64,000 bases of DNA from Callaeas wilsoni (GCA_013398955.1 VWPU01000897.1:124001-188000); one strand, 5' to 3'; positions 39,139-53,215 are shown, counted from the stretch's first letter. Notes: generated from the sequence alone by a model not told the origin. Numbers and translations: made by a program.

Positions 39139-39378
39139 CTGAAAGGGAAAAGGATAACTAAGGGTTAAAGACGAAGCACACGGTTTATCCTTCCAACCTC
39201 CTGTCTGAGGATACCAACCCGAGGCAACTTGGAGTGACCTCCAGACAGAAAAGCATGACAGATGGCAATTCTCAGGGAAACCATATAACCTGGAATTAAT
39301 GTCTCAAGTACACGCTAGGAACTCCTCTGCTGAAGTGCAGAGCAGCTTCCGAAAAATGGCTGTATGGGAAAATACAGA

Positions 39379-39840
39379 ACGGAACACCTGGGCTGGGCCC
39401 GGCCCCAACCAGGCCACACTGCTGGCTCCGAGGACACCGCGTCCAGAGCAGAACCGCATTTCAGAGGCAGCAAATTATGCATTCAGGTTAACTTTCATTA
39501 AATGTCGTAATTCAGCTGTTTAGGATGTACATTCGGTTTGCTCTTTGGGGTAAAACAAAGTGACACAAGCTTAAAACGGACACGACGAATCCTTTTTCCG
39601 GCAAGGGCACTTCGGCCGTTTATGCGGTGTCTGTGTGCCAAGAGCCGGCTCCTTCAGGAGGCCACTGGCAGGGATTGGGGAATGGCCAAACTGGGGGGAA
39701 AAGGGGCCCCCAAACCTGCGTGCCATGACTGATGCCACAGGCCTGCAGCAGCACAGCAAGCAGGAATTGCTTCCAGCAGCTTCTGGAAGGGGCCCAACAT
39801 GCATGGATGCACCCAGGAGCCAAATTATTGCACTGCGGGG
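39379..39840. other. CpG-rich patch just upstream of the 125-bp exon
   Basis: I count about 18 CpG dinucleotides in roughly 460 bases, concentrated at 39429-39650. The neighbouring intron has very few. The segment also has G runs and C runs (for example GGGGGGAAAAGGGGCCCCC at about 39695-39713). It lies some 240 bases beyond the exon's acceptor. It has no recognisable coding frame on either strand. It could be a small CpG island or internal promoter, or a young inserted sequence that has not yet lost its CpGs. Confidence 0.45.
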
Positions 39841-42800
39841 ATAAGCAATTTTAAGAAACAGTTTTTCTGCCTTTTTTGGAAAAGAAGGTGCATGGTTATC
39901 TATGCAATGATTTCAAATGGTGCAAAAATTGCATTCTAGAAAATGATCTTTGCATATTTTATTAATCTAGTCAAGCATGTAAAAATGTTCTCCAGACACT
40001 AATGTTGTTTTAGTAGTACTGATGTGCAGCTTTCCCAAATGTTAAAGGAAACCCAGTCATATTATTCAACAGTCTTGAACACAACTATGATCAACAATCC
40101 AGCTACCATACATAAGTGGTTCACACATTTCATTATTTGTCTTTCCACTAAAAAATACCAGTTTATTACACACCCTCCCCCATTCCTCTCTACTCTGAAT
40201 CTTACTTAACTTCTTCCAAGTTTCCATGGAATTGTCTCCTAAAATAACACATTTTTGTGATTTCTGGCTTTATCTTTTGAACAAAAGCGTCTCCACAGGA
40301 AAATGAAAAGAGAATCTGCTTCCAGTCACAAAATTTCACGCCTTAGTTTTCTTTCCTGTAAATATTTCAGGAAGTTTAAGAAATGAAAACAGTAAATAAA
40401 TTCTAGAATGCAAACAAACACCGAGAAAAACAAAACCGTGTGTTTGCCTTTGAAAAAAGGGGAACTCTACACAGAGACATGTGCATCTTTCTCTGTGATA
40501 ATGCATTTATCTGAGAGAGAAATTAACTTCCATCCCATGTCAATCTTCCCTTTGGGTAACTAGTCTGTGGGATAATAGCTTGATCCTCTCTGACGTGAAA
40601 AAAAAGACCCCAACTCAACACATAACACCAGAAAAAAACCCCCTATAAAAGTGTTAGAGCTTACACAGGAAACTTCTACACTTTTGCCATTTTAACCTCA
40701 GGTCTGATGCAAGGGTATCAGAGAAAAAAAAATAAATTCTTGGCAAAATAAAGGATAAACCAGGTTTTCAGGAAGTTCTTAAACAGCATAATGTAAACAA
40801 CTGAACAGAATAAAACACAAACTAATAAACAAAAAGCATTCACAGGATTTGAACCCAAATGTTATCCCTGGGTATGTATAACTCCTCCCTCAGCTAAAAT
40901 GAAATTTTTACTCTTGAAACTGAGGGTGAAGTTGAGCTCTCATAATATTTCTCTGGGGTATGATCAGCTTCTCCAAGCAAGATACAAAGTTAGGTCTGTT
41001 TAAAGGAAAACAGGAGCTAGCAAATATGGATTTGTAATTGCTAAACACTGATCAAGGGCCTAGGAAGGCACTGTTCAAATAAATCGTTTTACTATTTGTT
41101 ATTTTGAGTCATTCCCTGGCATTGAGCTGTGATTTACTTAGAGGTGATGGGCACCAGCTGGGCCACCCTCGCAGTACCCTGTAGCTCCACCCCATTGCAT
41201 TTGGGAGTTCACTGGTCAGACAACCCAATCCTTGCAAAATTATTAAAACTGATGACAGAAAACACCAGGTTAAGCGGTAGATAAAATTATATTATTGGCT
41301 CTTTTAGGCTTATAAAATATAGACTGTTGATAAAACATGTCTTTAAATTATGGCTTAACCTTTTATAAGCTTTCCGTATGTGCTGCATGACGGAGATTTT
41401 TCTTTATGTTCTAACTTCTCAATTCATGCATGTTTTCAGCCTGAGCTCAACACAGTAATTCTTCCATTTGAGGAAGTGCATGTCAAAGCACAGTCGTGAT
41501 GCATTGGAAGATCCTCTCAAAACTTCAGTATATGAAATAATCCCTTTTGTCTTCCTGGGAAACAACTCCGTAGGAAATTAAAGGAACAAAACTATTTTAG
41601 ATCTCTCCTAAACCAGCTGAGCTTGACCTGCACTTGAAACCAACAAGTCCATAGAGCAAGGCTCACATCACACCTCTAGCACTGTACCAGCACCGAATCC
41701 TCTAAATCCAAATGCAGAGATGTGCACATAAAGCTGTGAATATGAGAAGTGTATTTGTGTTTGTGTTAGGTTAAAAAAAAAGAGTATACTTTTTAACAAA
41801 AAGGCACAGAAGAGTCACCATTGAGCATTTCCTGGATGTGTAGAAGGATGATCCTGTTTCTGCCAGATAGCATTCCAGTCAGGAATTTATTGTAGGAAGA
41901 AACAGACAAATAAATCCAAGTAATTAAAAGCACAGCTAGCTTAGTTTCTATTTCTTTTGTTGTGAAGTGCTACTAAAGAGCACTCATTTCTGTGGAGAAA
42001 TTTCAGCTCCTTATAACTGTTGCTCACCAGAGCGGAAGTCAATTAGACCTTAGAGATCCTACCCATTTATTGTTAAAGCTCTTTTTAACCAGAAGATTTT
42101 AAGATAGGTAAATCCTATTTTCCCATTCCTAAAGACTGCTCTAATGTCCCTATGAAGAATCAATGGGAAGTACTTTTAATTAGTTGTTTCACATCCAGTA
42201 GCTGCAGGAGAGCTCTAACATGGTTACCCAATGAAACCATTTGAAAAAAAGAAATGCTCAGAAGAGCAGCATGAGTTTTAATCACTTTAATGGCAGCATT
42301 TTCTTGCCATTGGTCCTAGGCTGAAGGGTGGTTTCTGGCTCTTGAGCTCAGCACTGATCTGTGTTTTGTACTGAGGATTCTTAGCACCATCTGTTTTCTT
42401 CTACAGTTATAAATTCCTTGAATTACGATGAGTCATCTACAATGTGGTGAGCTCCTCATTTAATTTAGTCCGATAAGCTTCTTGGTCTTTTCAAATTTTT
42501 ATTGAGTAATGTAAGTTCATTCTTTAATTCAGAGTGAGCTTATTTTATTCTAAACTCCTTTGGCTTCTCTTTTTCAGAATCCTTTTTTTCTCCTGTGCTC
42601 CATACAGGAGAGAAAAATGTGTATTTTAAACAGTCACTGGATCACTGTGTCTTTTCCCTAGAAACTTTTTTTCTGACTTCCACTATTTGTAACTGTCTGA
42701 TTCTGTAGGGTTGCTAAAGCTTTTTTCCTTTAGTGCATTTTCTAATTGTGCTATTTCTCCTGAAAGTAGGCAAAGAAATGTCCCGTTTCCAGGACTGAAC

Positions 42801-45800
42801 AGCTTTTATAGGATGCCCATTCATGATGAAGAAGCTTCAGACCCAATGGCAGCTGATGACCAAAGCTCACCCGATACCTGTTTGTACATGGAGTATTTCC
42901 CCTTTCCTATCTCATTTCAAATCTTGCTTCTTTGGTGCAAAGAAACCATGACAGCTCAGTGGCCTTTCCCTGGCTGGCAGTAGAGGCTCTAGCAGGTCTG
43001 CACAGTCACTTTCTTGTTAAAAAAATCTACCATCCAAAAAACAAGAACAGCTGCACCAGTTTTGTCCTTCCTTCCCTGCTGAATTTTATCTGTTTTGCCC
43101 GACACCAGTGAAGTGCCACCAGATACAAATTTGGAGAGGAGAGAATAGAAGTGAAATCTCAACTGTACAGATGCTGTGGGGAGGACTGCAACTTCACTCC
43201 TTTGGACACCATCCTCGTGAGAAGGCTGTGGGTCTCCGTATGTAAAATATTGGGGGTGTCAATCCGAAAAATATTGCCATTTGGGATAACGTGTTTAATT
43301 CAGTTTGCTGTTTCTATACTTCTGCCATTACCAACAATAATGAGAATCGCATAATTACATGTTATTCTTTCCTTGAGACCTCTGCCTGATTCAAGGTACA
43401 GGAGAGACCACACTCACCAAAATCTAGGGCTTTATCACCTGTTTTCTGAGCTGGGATTTCCCTTCAGAGGAGGGAATCCACCCACCCTTCTCCCTGCCTC
43501 TTCCTTCTCTGCTATCTCAGTCACTTCTCAACTGCAGTTACAGGGAAATACTGAATAAACCCTACTCAAATCCCTTACATCTCTTTGAAGACTCATTAAT
43601 CCCTCATAGTTTTACTCCATAAAGGAGGAAACCTGCCTTAACATCCTGCAGGGAGCCTGCGTTCCTCCTGTTGGGGGACAGGTTCTTTCAGTAAGAGAAG
43701 GACAGTTGAGGGTGGAAGAGATATCAATGCTGTAATGGCTAATTTACATTGATTGTGTTGGGTCAGAAAACAAAAGAAAACTGTTTTCTTGTTCATTAAA
43801 AGCCAAGGGGTTCTTCAAGCTTCAAGTTAATGGCACAAATTAAACCAACAGTAAACTATGCTTAACACTATAGAAGTTATAGTTACCTAATAATTCCAAG
43901 CCCATTAAACAAAAATGTTAGGAAATTAATGAAACAGAATATAGATGTATCAAGTTCCAAATCTGAAATGTTTTTCCAGATGGTAAAAACACTCTTTGCA
44001 CTTTTCCTATAGCAGAAAATGCTATTATAATTTTACAGTGTTTCACCAGCCTAGATTCTGTAATTGCATTAGAATTCCTATACTGTTGGACAATGAGTAT
44101 GATTTTATATTATAAATATCAATACAAAGAGCACTGAGATTTTATTCGCCGTGCCACATTTGAAAAAAAAAAAGTTATTTCAGGGCACAGTAAGAAAAAT
44201 ATTGATTTTACTTCTGATTCTAGAAAGACTATTAGAAAGATAATAAGCAGTTTAAAAGATGCTCTCTTAGAGAAGACATTTTACTCCAGTAACAGAATTG
44301 GAAGCAATGAAACAACATTTCCTGATCAATGATAGTGCCTCCAGTATTTTTCCCGTTTGAGCTATTTACCAAGGATTTTCCAGGGAAGTTAAGAGGTCTG
44401 AAGCCTTCATCCTGCATTACTAATGCTCTGTGTGAAACATATGATCAGTCATCTGAAGGATGTAGTTGTGCTGTCTATCATCCAGAGCAGTCTTCACTCC
44501 TGCAATAAGGTTATTAATCCTCCAGCAGAGATGCAGTTCCTCCTTTCATTCTTTTGTGTTTGTTCGTTCATCTTTCTGTTGCTATCTTTGTAGGCTAAGG
44601 GAAGAAAGACTATCTTATGAGCAAGGGATGTGATAGGGATCCAGGAGACCTCTGTTTATATTCTTTTCTGGTTGTGCTCCAGAGATTTTCTTTAATCTTT
44701 TGACTGAGCTATCTTAATGTACAATGTGAATGTCAGTAAGTCCCATTATTTGCAATACGTGAGTACTTTCTTGTTAGAAGTGTGAGTGTGTGAATATAAA
44801 AGACTAAAACCTAAGCCCAAGATGACATGGGAAAAAAATCACAGAAATATGAACAGAAATTAAACTTTTATACTTCTCCCCTACCCCCACCAGTTCATAA
44901 CCCATCTCTGTATATTAAAGATGTCCACATTGATGAAACATCTTCAGGTTTATACTGAATTCAGTAAGAATTTGTTTTCTTACCACACAAGCTTGCCTTC
45001 AATTAGTATAGTGATTAGCTAGATATTTGATTCTTCCCATAACAGACTCTCTTATCTTATCTTCCTAATCATTTCAGTAGTAATTCACAGTTACAATGCT
45101 TGGAGAGGATACTATTAGTGGCACTAACCCTGGAGTTCAAAGTTGAGTATGGTGTTTCCCTGACAAAGCATTACAACTAGCAAATTAACAAGTTTGAGGT
45201 TAAAAAAAGTGGTTTTAGCTTCATTTTCTTGCACTAGTTCCCTAAAGGTTTGCACTCAAAAGACAGCAGAGCAGTGTGCTTCTTTTGAAGCACTTCATTT
45301 ACTGAAAATAGGCCTCTAGCAAGTTATAATTATCATCTCTCCCTCCATTTTCAAGTCTTTCCCCTTGAAGATTTCCTTTGCTTGCTCAGAAATGGTGGAT
45401 GGAAGCCAAGTGAACCCAATACCCTTGTCAAAAAATGGATTGTGCTACAGGGTTGTGTGCTAAAGGTCATGATAGACACAGCCCCCAGATTTCCTCCAAG
45501 ATAAATGCAGATCCAATATAGTTTTTTTTTGTCTTCCATAATGCAATTCTTTCTTCCTTGCTACTTAATTTCTCTTTCATCTATTGTTGCTCTTATGTAA
45601 GGAGACAGTAATTATTCATCCACACGATTCTGCAATACTACAGATTTTCTTTCACTTACAGAATGCGCTGCCATTCTCCATTTTGCAAGCTTCAGACACA
45701 AGCACTCCTAAATCTTTACTTCTTACAGGACCTACTCAGCTTCTGATTCTTCAAAGTGAGTTTTAGTAGGAGATACTTAAAACAACAGTATAAAATAAAG

Positions 45801-48281
45801 CCTTATCAGCTGTCAGTCAGACTGTGTGGCTGTTCTGCTCTTTCTGATGACATATATGTGCAAAACCCTCAAAAGCAAAAAGCATTGTGAGATATCTGAC
45901 ATAATTTACAACACAATGAAAAATTTAAAATATTTTAGTTAGAAGTTTTTTTTTCAATAGCATCCCTTAAAAAAAAAATCATACAAATGCTTTACTTAAA
46001 TGTATGTTTTAAGGAGTTACTTTATAGGCTCTGTATGTCTGAAGCAAGTGAAATAAATTCAGTTCAAAAAAGCATAGTGGGAGGGTTTGATTCCAGGAAT
46101 CGGATGCAAACCAAAAAAAAAAATGCAAAACTAAACCAGGTTGCGGTCACATGAATGGAAATAGTATCAAATCAACAGGCCTCTGGCGACCAAAGGGATC
46201 TGCATCAGAATAAGCAGATTCTTGGCTCCTTTCCACGGCCTTTTAGGGCTGGAGCAGCAGGAGGCAATGAGTGACTTAAAGACCTAACAGGTCACTGGAA
46301 TTCCTGAGGGAACAGTTCTCTGAAAACCAGAGCTGCCCTTTCCTTGTTTGGCAGAAGACAAAACCGAGGTTGTGTGGGACTGGTACATCAGCTCACAACA
46401 GGTGGCAACGACTTATGTGGCTGAATGGCACAGTAAAAACGTGGTAACTGGGGAAAAAAGGCCCTTCTCTTCACTGGCTTCCTCTGGGCATGTTGTTCTG
46501 GATCAAAAACCAGGGAAGAGTGCAAGAGGCCACCCCAGGCAAGTCCATTCCCCTCCTTATGATGGTTATAAACCCTGCTGTGGTGCCTACAGGAGAAATA
46601 AGAGAACACTACGTCCTTAACCAGCAGATTTTCTGCTTTCACAACCCCAAATGTTCTGTGTTGTGCTGTTCGCTGTTCCTCCTGGCTCCGACATTGTGGC
46701 GAGCCACTGCTGTCGGCTGGTGGCACGTCTGAAATCGGTGTGTGTGCTTTCTTGGGGCACCATTCCTGACACGCAGGATTCCTCTAAAAGAGAAGGCAGA
46801 GTGGCTTACAGGGTTTCCTTTTTAAGGAAACCTGTGCTAAAAGTGAAGGAGGCGGGAGAAATTGGTTTATCAGCAGATTTGGATTGCTACTATAATGATG
46901 TTAATCAGCGTGAAGAAATATGTGTTCCAGCCCGTGTGTTATGTAAGTTAAAAATATCATTCCAGTGCTGCTAGGTGCTCTGTGATGTGGGGACAACCTG
47001 TGGTGACACATTTCTTCAAAGAACTTTGTTTTCAGCCTCCTGGTGTAAGTTGGGTATTGCTATAAATTTATTGGAAATACAACTTGAGGTTAAGAAGGCG
47101 TCATTTATTGCAGCAAGGTGTCATTATGGAAACAGAGCTGTAAGTAAGTCTCATTCAGCAACAACCCCTCCGGGGTCAACTGCAACCAAATTGCTCTGCA
47201 GAACTTCCTGCTGCTAAATTGATCTCAGAAGTTTGAAAATGAAATAAGCAGGTTAAAGAGCACCGGGGTATCTCCAATCCTTTCACTCCATTAATTGCTA
47301 CTCGTCCTACACTGTAACAAAGGCAAACATAAAATGTACGCTCATTTCAGCAAATCTTTCCTGCTCCTGTTTGTATCAAAATACAAGGCTAGATCAGATT
47401 GTAAGTAATTTTCTGTCAAACAGTGCTTTACAGGTCTGAAAGAGGTTTTTCTTTCAGCAAGAATATCATGAATATTTTATGTGAACATCTTCTGTGAACC
47501 TTCTGTAAAAGCTGTGTTTGTTGGCATGTGCAGAGAATGTCAGAGCTACTGTACTTCAACATTTTGAGTGAATGTGTGTAAGTGCAATAGACACATCTGA
47601 TACTGACTTAAAATGTACATCTTCAAACAGTTTCCCCAAAAACGTTGATTTTGACAAAGCATTCTATAAGTCACAGTGATGCTAAATAAATAAGCTCTCA
47701 TAAACTAATTCCCAGAGTGATGTTACAAACAAAATTATGTAACTTATATACTTCATAAACGCTAAAAAGATTCCAAAGGTTTGGTCTAGCTCTGTTTTAT
47801 TGAGGGCCAAGTATCTTTTAAATCTTTGATGTGGAAACCTATTTACAGAAAAGCAGACCCTTTTAAACTCTGGCATACAGACAAGAAACACTTCTAGGAG
47901 GCCAGGAAGTCAATGGTTTGTACTTGATGCACGGGAATCACTGAAAAGCACTGCTGCTGTCAAATGTATGTTAGGTATTCAACTTCTAGTCCAGTGGGGT
48001 AGAATCTGACTTGACTCAAATAAGTTAAAAAACTGGGGATTAGTTTTGGTAAGTTGTCTTAAATCCCTCTGTAGTTAGAAGATGAGATGCTGAACTTGCT
48101 TTGGGTGCTGGTAGATCAAATGTGTGCCCTGGTTTTAGCCACGGCATTCAATACATGCATTACTACCATCAGCACAGAAGCTCATTGCAAAATCAGCCAT
48201 GGATGTTCTTTAAAGGTGACCTCTAGAGCAATGCAGGAGTAATTTTAGATATGTCAACATCCTAAATAAAGTGGTTTGTTA

Positions 48282-48349
48282 TTTGGTTTTTTTTTTGTTT
48301 GTTTGGGTGTTTGTTTTTTTTTTTTTTGTTTGTTTTTTTTTTTTTTTTT
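48282..48349. repeat. T/G-only low-complexity tract
   Basis: Sixty-eight bases consist only of T and G, with T runs of up to about 18 separated by GTTTG-type interruptions. On the transcribed strand this is an A-rich tract. It could be the decayed poly-A end of a retroposed sequence, but no source element is recognisable beside it. Confidence 0.75.
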
Positions 48350-48356
48350 AGTTAGG

Positions 48357-48377
48357 CCCCAGGAAGGTTAGAGGAGG
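48357..48377. repeat. 21-bp dispersed repeat, copy 1
   Basis: The block starting CCCCAGGAAGG and ending TTAGAGGAGG is identical to 49374-49394, 1 kb away. Copy 1 follows the T/G tract and copy 2 follows an A run. The flanking sequence is otherwise different. Confidence 0.7.
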
Positions 48378-49373
48378 CCTGAAGCAGCATGGTTAAGTTA
48401 TCAAAAAAACATGGACAAAATATCGAGGCACATGCTCTGTAGTGAAACACATTTATGTGTTCTTTTAGTTAGCTCACTGGGGACGCTTACACACCTCTGA
48501 GTCTGAGGGCAGGCTCTCAAGGTGATGGATAGAAGCAATGACACCTGGAGGCATCAGGACAAATCAACTCTAAAAGCACAGAGCTGCCAGCCTTTAACTT
48601 CCGTTATGTCTAAAACCTGAGGTTCAGAAGAGGCCAGTGGCTCTTTCTGGACTACTGCACTCATATTCTGAAAACATGTCAACTAATATTAAATGAATTT
48701 GAAAAATAAATGTCTTTTTTTGGTGTGTTTTTCTCTTTCAAGAAGACTGAGTTGCTTTTATTCACAAAGACAAAACTCGGCAGAGTTGAAAAACTCTTGG
48801 GATCTAAAGAGTTTTCACCTTTCTGACTTGTATAAACATTAAAACACCAAGAAAAAAGAGTAGCCAAGAAATTAGATCAGATGAGAGGCAGTAAAGTATG
48901 TTTCAAAGCGAGGTTTATGGAAACCTGGGCAATTATGGAATAACCTTTCAAAAGGGAAGCCTCATCAACAATTTGCTGCTAGTTAGCTCATGCCCTGCAG
49001 CTTGTGGTTCAACACTTACTATGCATATCCATGCTCATGGAGAGGCACTCTCCTGACAGGGATTCATGTGAGAAAGAAACCTGAGCATCCACACTTCCAA
49101 GTCAGTACAACACTTAGCTTAAGGAGCCTGTCTTTTCTTTGCAAGAAATTAATTATCCAGTGAATGCCCTCCTAGCAAGAGCCTCTGAGTTGTCAGAACT
49201 CTCCCATTATGCCCCTTTGGTATTTCTATTCTTTTTCTTTGACACTTAATGAGTTTTCGTGTTCTTCAACATTCTGTGTGCTGAACTCTGCCCTTGGAGG
49301 CTTTTTTCCCAGGTCTATTTTTCATCTCCTATCTCTAGCACCACAACAAATGTGCTTCCTCCAGAAAAAAAAA

Positions 49374-49394
49374 CCCCAGGAAGGTTAGAGGAGG
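49374..49394. repeat. 21-bp dispersed repeat, copy 2
   Basis: This is the exact match of 48357-48377 in the same orientation. It is preceded by a run of about nine A. See copy 1 for the comparison. Confidence 0.7.
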
Positions 49395-52300
49395 AAAGAT
49401 GAGCACTGCTGTCGTACATAACCTCTTCTTTTCCAAGGGATGAAGTCTAGGGGACCTACTGATGCATGCAGAGTTTGCACTGGTTGTTTTCTAAAAAGGA
49501 CCATAAAAATTCTGTGGCATCCAAAAAGTTAGGGACTTGACAGACACTGAGGTAGGAAACAGAGGAAACATTTCTTATTAACTAAGATGCTACTGAATGC
49601 TGCCGGGAACTGGAAGACCACAAACTGAGAAGTATTATTTGATACCTCTATTTTTCCATCAGTGTCCCCCACAGCTTATTGTCAGAGAAAAAAATAATGG
49701 ACTGGATCGGCCTCCTGAAATTCACAAATATTGTCTGGTTACAGAGCCTTCTCAGTCCAAAGGCAAGTTGGCTACATACAGCTTCCTTCTGGAACAAGCT
49801 TTTATCTATCCCTGAAGAGTGTTCTGTACTACAGAAATTTTACAGAGAGAAAACACCCAGATCTGCAGCTCAGGTAGTTGCTTGTAAGGACTAATGGCTC
49901 ATATCCACACAGTACATTAGCGATGTGCAGCTGAGTGCTTCGGGGTCTAACTTTTAAGTGCCTGATCCTCAGAATGATATTTAGAGTTAAATTATGCTCT
50001 CTGTCCAAGCTCCTTAACACTGTCAAAACCAGAAGAAATCAGAGCATGCAGAAAATCGGAGATTGACAATTTGGACAACTTTCAGTTTGACAGCTCATGT
50101 CAAGCACCAGAGTTAGACATTGGTATTGCACTACTGCTTACAAGCAATATTTTTACATTGACTATCTCACAAAATAATGATCTCAGGAGCAAAATTTTGC
50201 TCAGCCTCTTTTGTTTTTATCATGAAGAAAATATTCCTTCTTCGAATCCTCCTTAGGTATTCTAAGGAATTCTCTTTGCCCAGTATCACACTTTGTTTTG
50301 TGATTCAGTTGTGAGTCTGTAGTTTGGAAGGTCTGAGAAGTCAGTGTGTCCACACAGGATATTTAAAGTCCTTTGGCACACAAGCAAAACCAAACAGTAA
50401 GACCTGCTAATTCAGACCCATGTCTCAGTGCTTGGCAGTGAGCTCCGTTTCTGCGACCTTCATCTTAAAATTTCTACAGCAGACAATCATCTCAAATTCC
50501 TCTGTACTCAAACATATGGTGAAATCTGGGCGAGAAAAACCCCACCAAAAGACAGCAGCTAAGGAAATCCTTGATACAGGGAAAAAAATATCCTCCACAC
50601 ATGCAACAATTCCTTGAATGCCATCTAGAGGACACTAACCTCCCATGGCTATGAAAGGGTCCTGACATAGTCAAAGGTCAATTCCAGATCTTCTAGCTCT
50701 TTATTTGTACTGTTCAGAAAATAAGGGTTAGTAATATGTAAAAGAAAGTTTAAAAATACCAACAAAATAAATAATACAGGATAACTTTGTAATAGCTTTC
50801 TAAAAAATATTATTCTGCTTGCATAGATTAATTCTGTCCCAATAAATTTGTGCAAAATAATTACTGGAAACAAAAGGACTATTTGCATGTTGCAACTTTT
50901 CCTCCTAAAATATACTGGCTATTATTTTGAGGATCCTGTATCAATATGATGAAGTTGCTGAGCTATCATGCTAACTCTGCAATAAATCAAAATCTTCTGT
51001 ATTTCATTAGTGATCACGATCACAAAGTATTTGTAGTGTTGCCTTAATTACTCATGACACAGTCGGTCAGATACACTGTGCCTGGGTTCGCAACTGCTTA
51101 TGTTATGCAAGGTGATCTTCTCCTGAAATGTCCTTCCAAAAAATTCCACGTTAACTGAATGCATAAAGTCTTGAGGAAGAAAGGCTATCTTGATAATTAA
51201 TTCATTGGCTCTGGCTGACAAGAACTCTTCAAACTCTTTGAACTCTTTGAGTTTGTCAGTGTTTATTTTCAGTCTCCATTTGCTGGTCAGGTCCCATTAA
51301 ATTTACACCACCTACTCTCAGTTACTTTAAGCATCTAATTCCATGGGAACACCTCAAGTTAGGAGCATCAGGACCCTGCTAAAATAGTGTGGACAGATTT
51401 GGCGTGCAGATGGAGATGCAGAGAACACAGCTGAGATGTCTGAAGTTACTGAACACCCCACGCCTTCTTTGGTGCTCCACAAGTAGCTCAGGCTCAGAGA
51501 GGTGCTCTCAGGGGCCGTACGGGATTTTGTCTTTTAGTGCTGCTTGCCTGGAGACAGATTAATCAGACTTTCCTGTCCTCCAAAAAGCCCCTGCACCATT
51601 ACCTTTCAAACAGTGACATGAGACCTTAGAGAACACAACAAAAGCCCATTTAACAGAAGAAATGTAGTAATTCTATTTCTTCTGAAGTTTGCAAGATGGC
51701 ACATCTTAAAAATGGTAGGACCTCAGCCTGTCTGGTCCATGCTCTGCATTTCTTCTCAGTGCCTACACTGTAAAGACACTCAGTTCTCTTTCCTCAACCA
51801 GTGAAATGTCTCACCTTTAATTTACACTCACAAAACCACCTTATAATGGTTCTGGTTTTAAGACAACAGTCACTCTAACCCTACTCCATTCTATAAAATT
51901 TGATATCACCATGTAAAATATATTGTATGATGCATTAAACACTTCATAATGCAATCTTTTGCATCAGAACCTCGCATCAGGTATTCAGGTATAATCCTGC
52001 TATGTGGCCAAGTTCAAAGATGTTGTTTGCTTCCTTTTAAAATAGGCAGAAATACAAGCATGGAGCCCCAGATTCCAAGATAATGATAGTCACTATTACC
52101 TGACATTTTAGTCAGCACACAATCCCGAATACTAAAGTAGTACAAAACAGCTGAGAGGGAGACATTTATTAACACTCTCAAGTAATTGGAACAAGCAAGG
52201 AAGACAATAGCTGACATATTTCAATGCTTATACATGTTGATGAAATAATTAAGAAAATTTCGTCTCTTTAAGAATGATTTCTAGAAGGTTTATGATTCAG

Positions 52301-52494
52301 AATAATAATTTTTAAGACACAATTGTTATGATAAACACGTAATTGAAATATTCAGCTATCCTAATTCTGTTTCCACGGTCATATGTAGACTGCTCTCAGT
52401 GTCTGAAAAATATGTCCATATTCTACATATGCTTTTTGTTTACAGTGGAACAAGGTTGCCAGGAGCCTCCTGCTGTACATTTTGCTTATCCTGT

Positions 52495-53215
52495 GCTGTT
52501 TGAGATGCTCATGAATGATCTGGTGAGATGCCAAAGTCTGCTAAACTTAATCAGGGTAGAAAAAAGGGAGGACTGACTGTGGAGGACTGTGGAGGGGCTT
52601 CATGAGATGTACAGGATAATGAAATGGCAGATGAAATTCAGAGGAGAGTGATGCACACAGGAAAAGAACCCCTAATTTCATAAGCAAAATGAGCTCTGAG
52701 CTGACCATTTCCACCCAGGAACAAGATTTTTGAGTTCTAATAAATAGAGCTATGAAAATGCCAGCTCTTTGCTCCAATGTAATAAAAAACAGATTAAATG
52801 AAATGTTAGGGATTACAAAGGAAAAGAAAAGCCACCAGACCTTCATACTGCGACAGCATATGTGCACATTTGAAACACATTTTGAATTCTGTGTGTAATT
52901 TTGGTTCGTCATCTCAAAAATGGTATGTTAGAACAGGGAATAGCTACAGTAATGAGTAACTTAAAGTTGTGGAATGGCTTACACACAGGTAACTCAAGAA
53001 GAGATGTGGGCTCTCCAGTCTGACAAGGAAGCTGCAATGAAAGGTTGAAGCAGAAATGTACAAAGAACACAAGATGTGATCCTTCCTTCTCACAGCACAA
53101 AAGCTAGACATGGCAAGTGAATTCAAAAGGATGTGATTCTTAATAAAATGTGAAATCAAGCTTCTGAATTCCTTGCCAAGGGATGCCATAGATTTTAACA
53201 CTTATTTAGTAATAA
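52495..53215 (+). mobile_element. Old CR1/L3-type LINE fragment (reverse-transcriptase 3' region)
   Basis: The plus strand keeps, in order, several blocks that match the end of ORF2 in CR1/L3-type LINEs as I recall it. These are CTCATGAATGATCTGG near 52508, AATGGCAGATGAAATTCAG near 52621, a GTGATGCACA block, GAAATGTTAGGGATTA near 52799, TGTGTGTAATTTTGG near 52890 followed by CATCTCAAAAA, AACACAAGATGTGATCC near 53068, and TGAATTCCTTGCCAAGGGATG near 53165. In intact elements these encode the C-terminal part of the reverse transcriptase and the region after it. The frame here is broken by many stops and indels, so the copy is long dead. Frames on the opposite strand (for example 52547-52912) are shadows. 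Confidence 0.75.

Noticed and set aside
46388..46726. 112-codon minus-strand frame
   Set aside because: Competing frames on the opposite strand and no recognisable domain. Noted only as part of a GC-richer block.
52547..52912. 121-codon minus-strand frame
   Set aside because: It is antisense to the LINE relic, whose blocks read on the plus strand.
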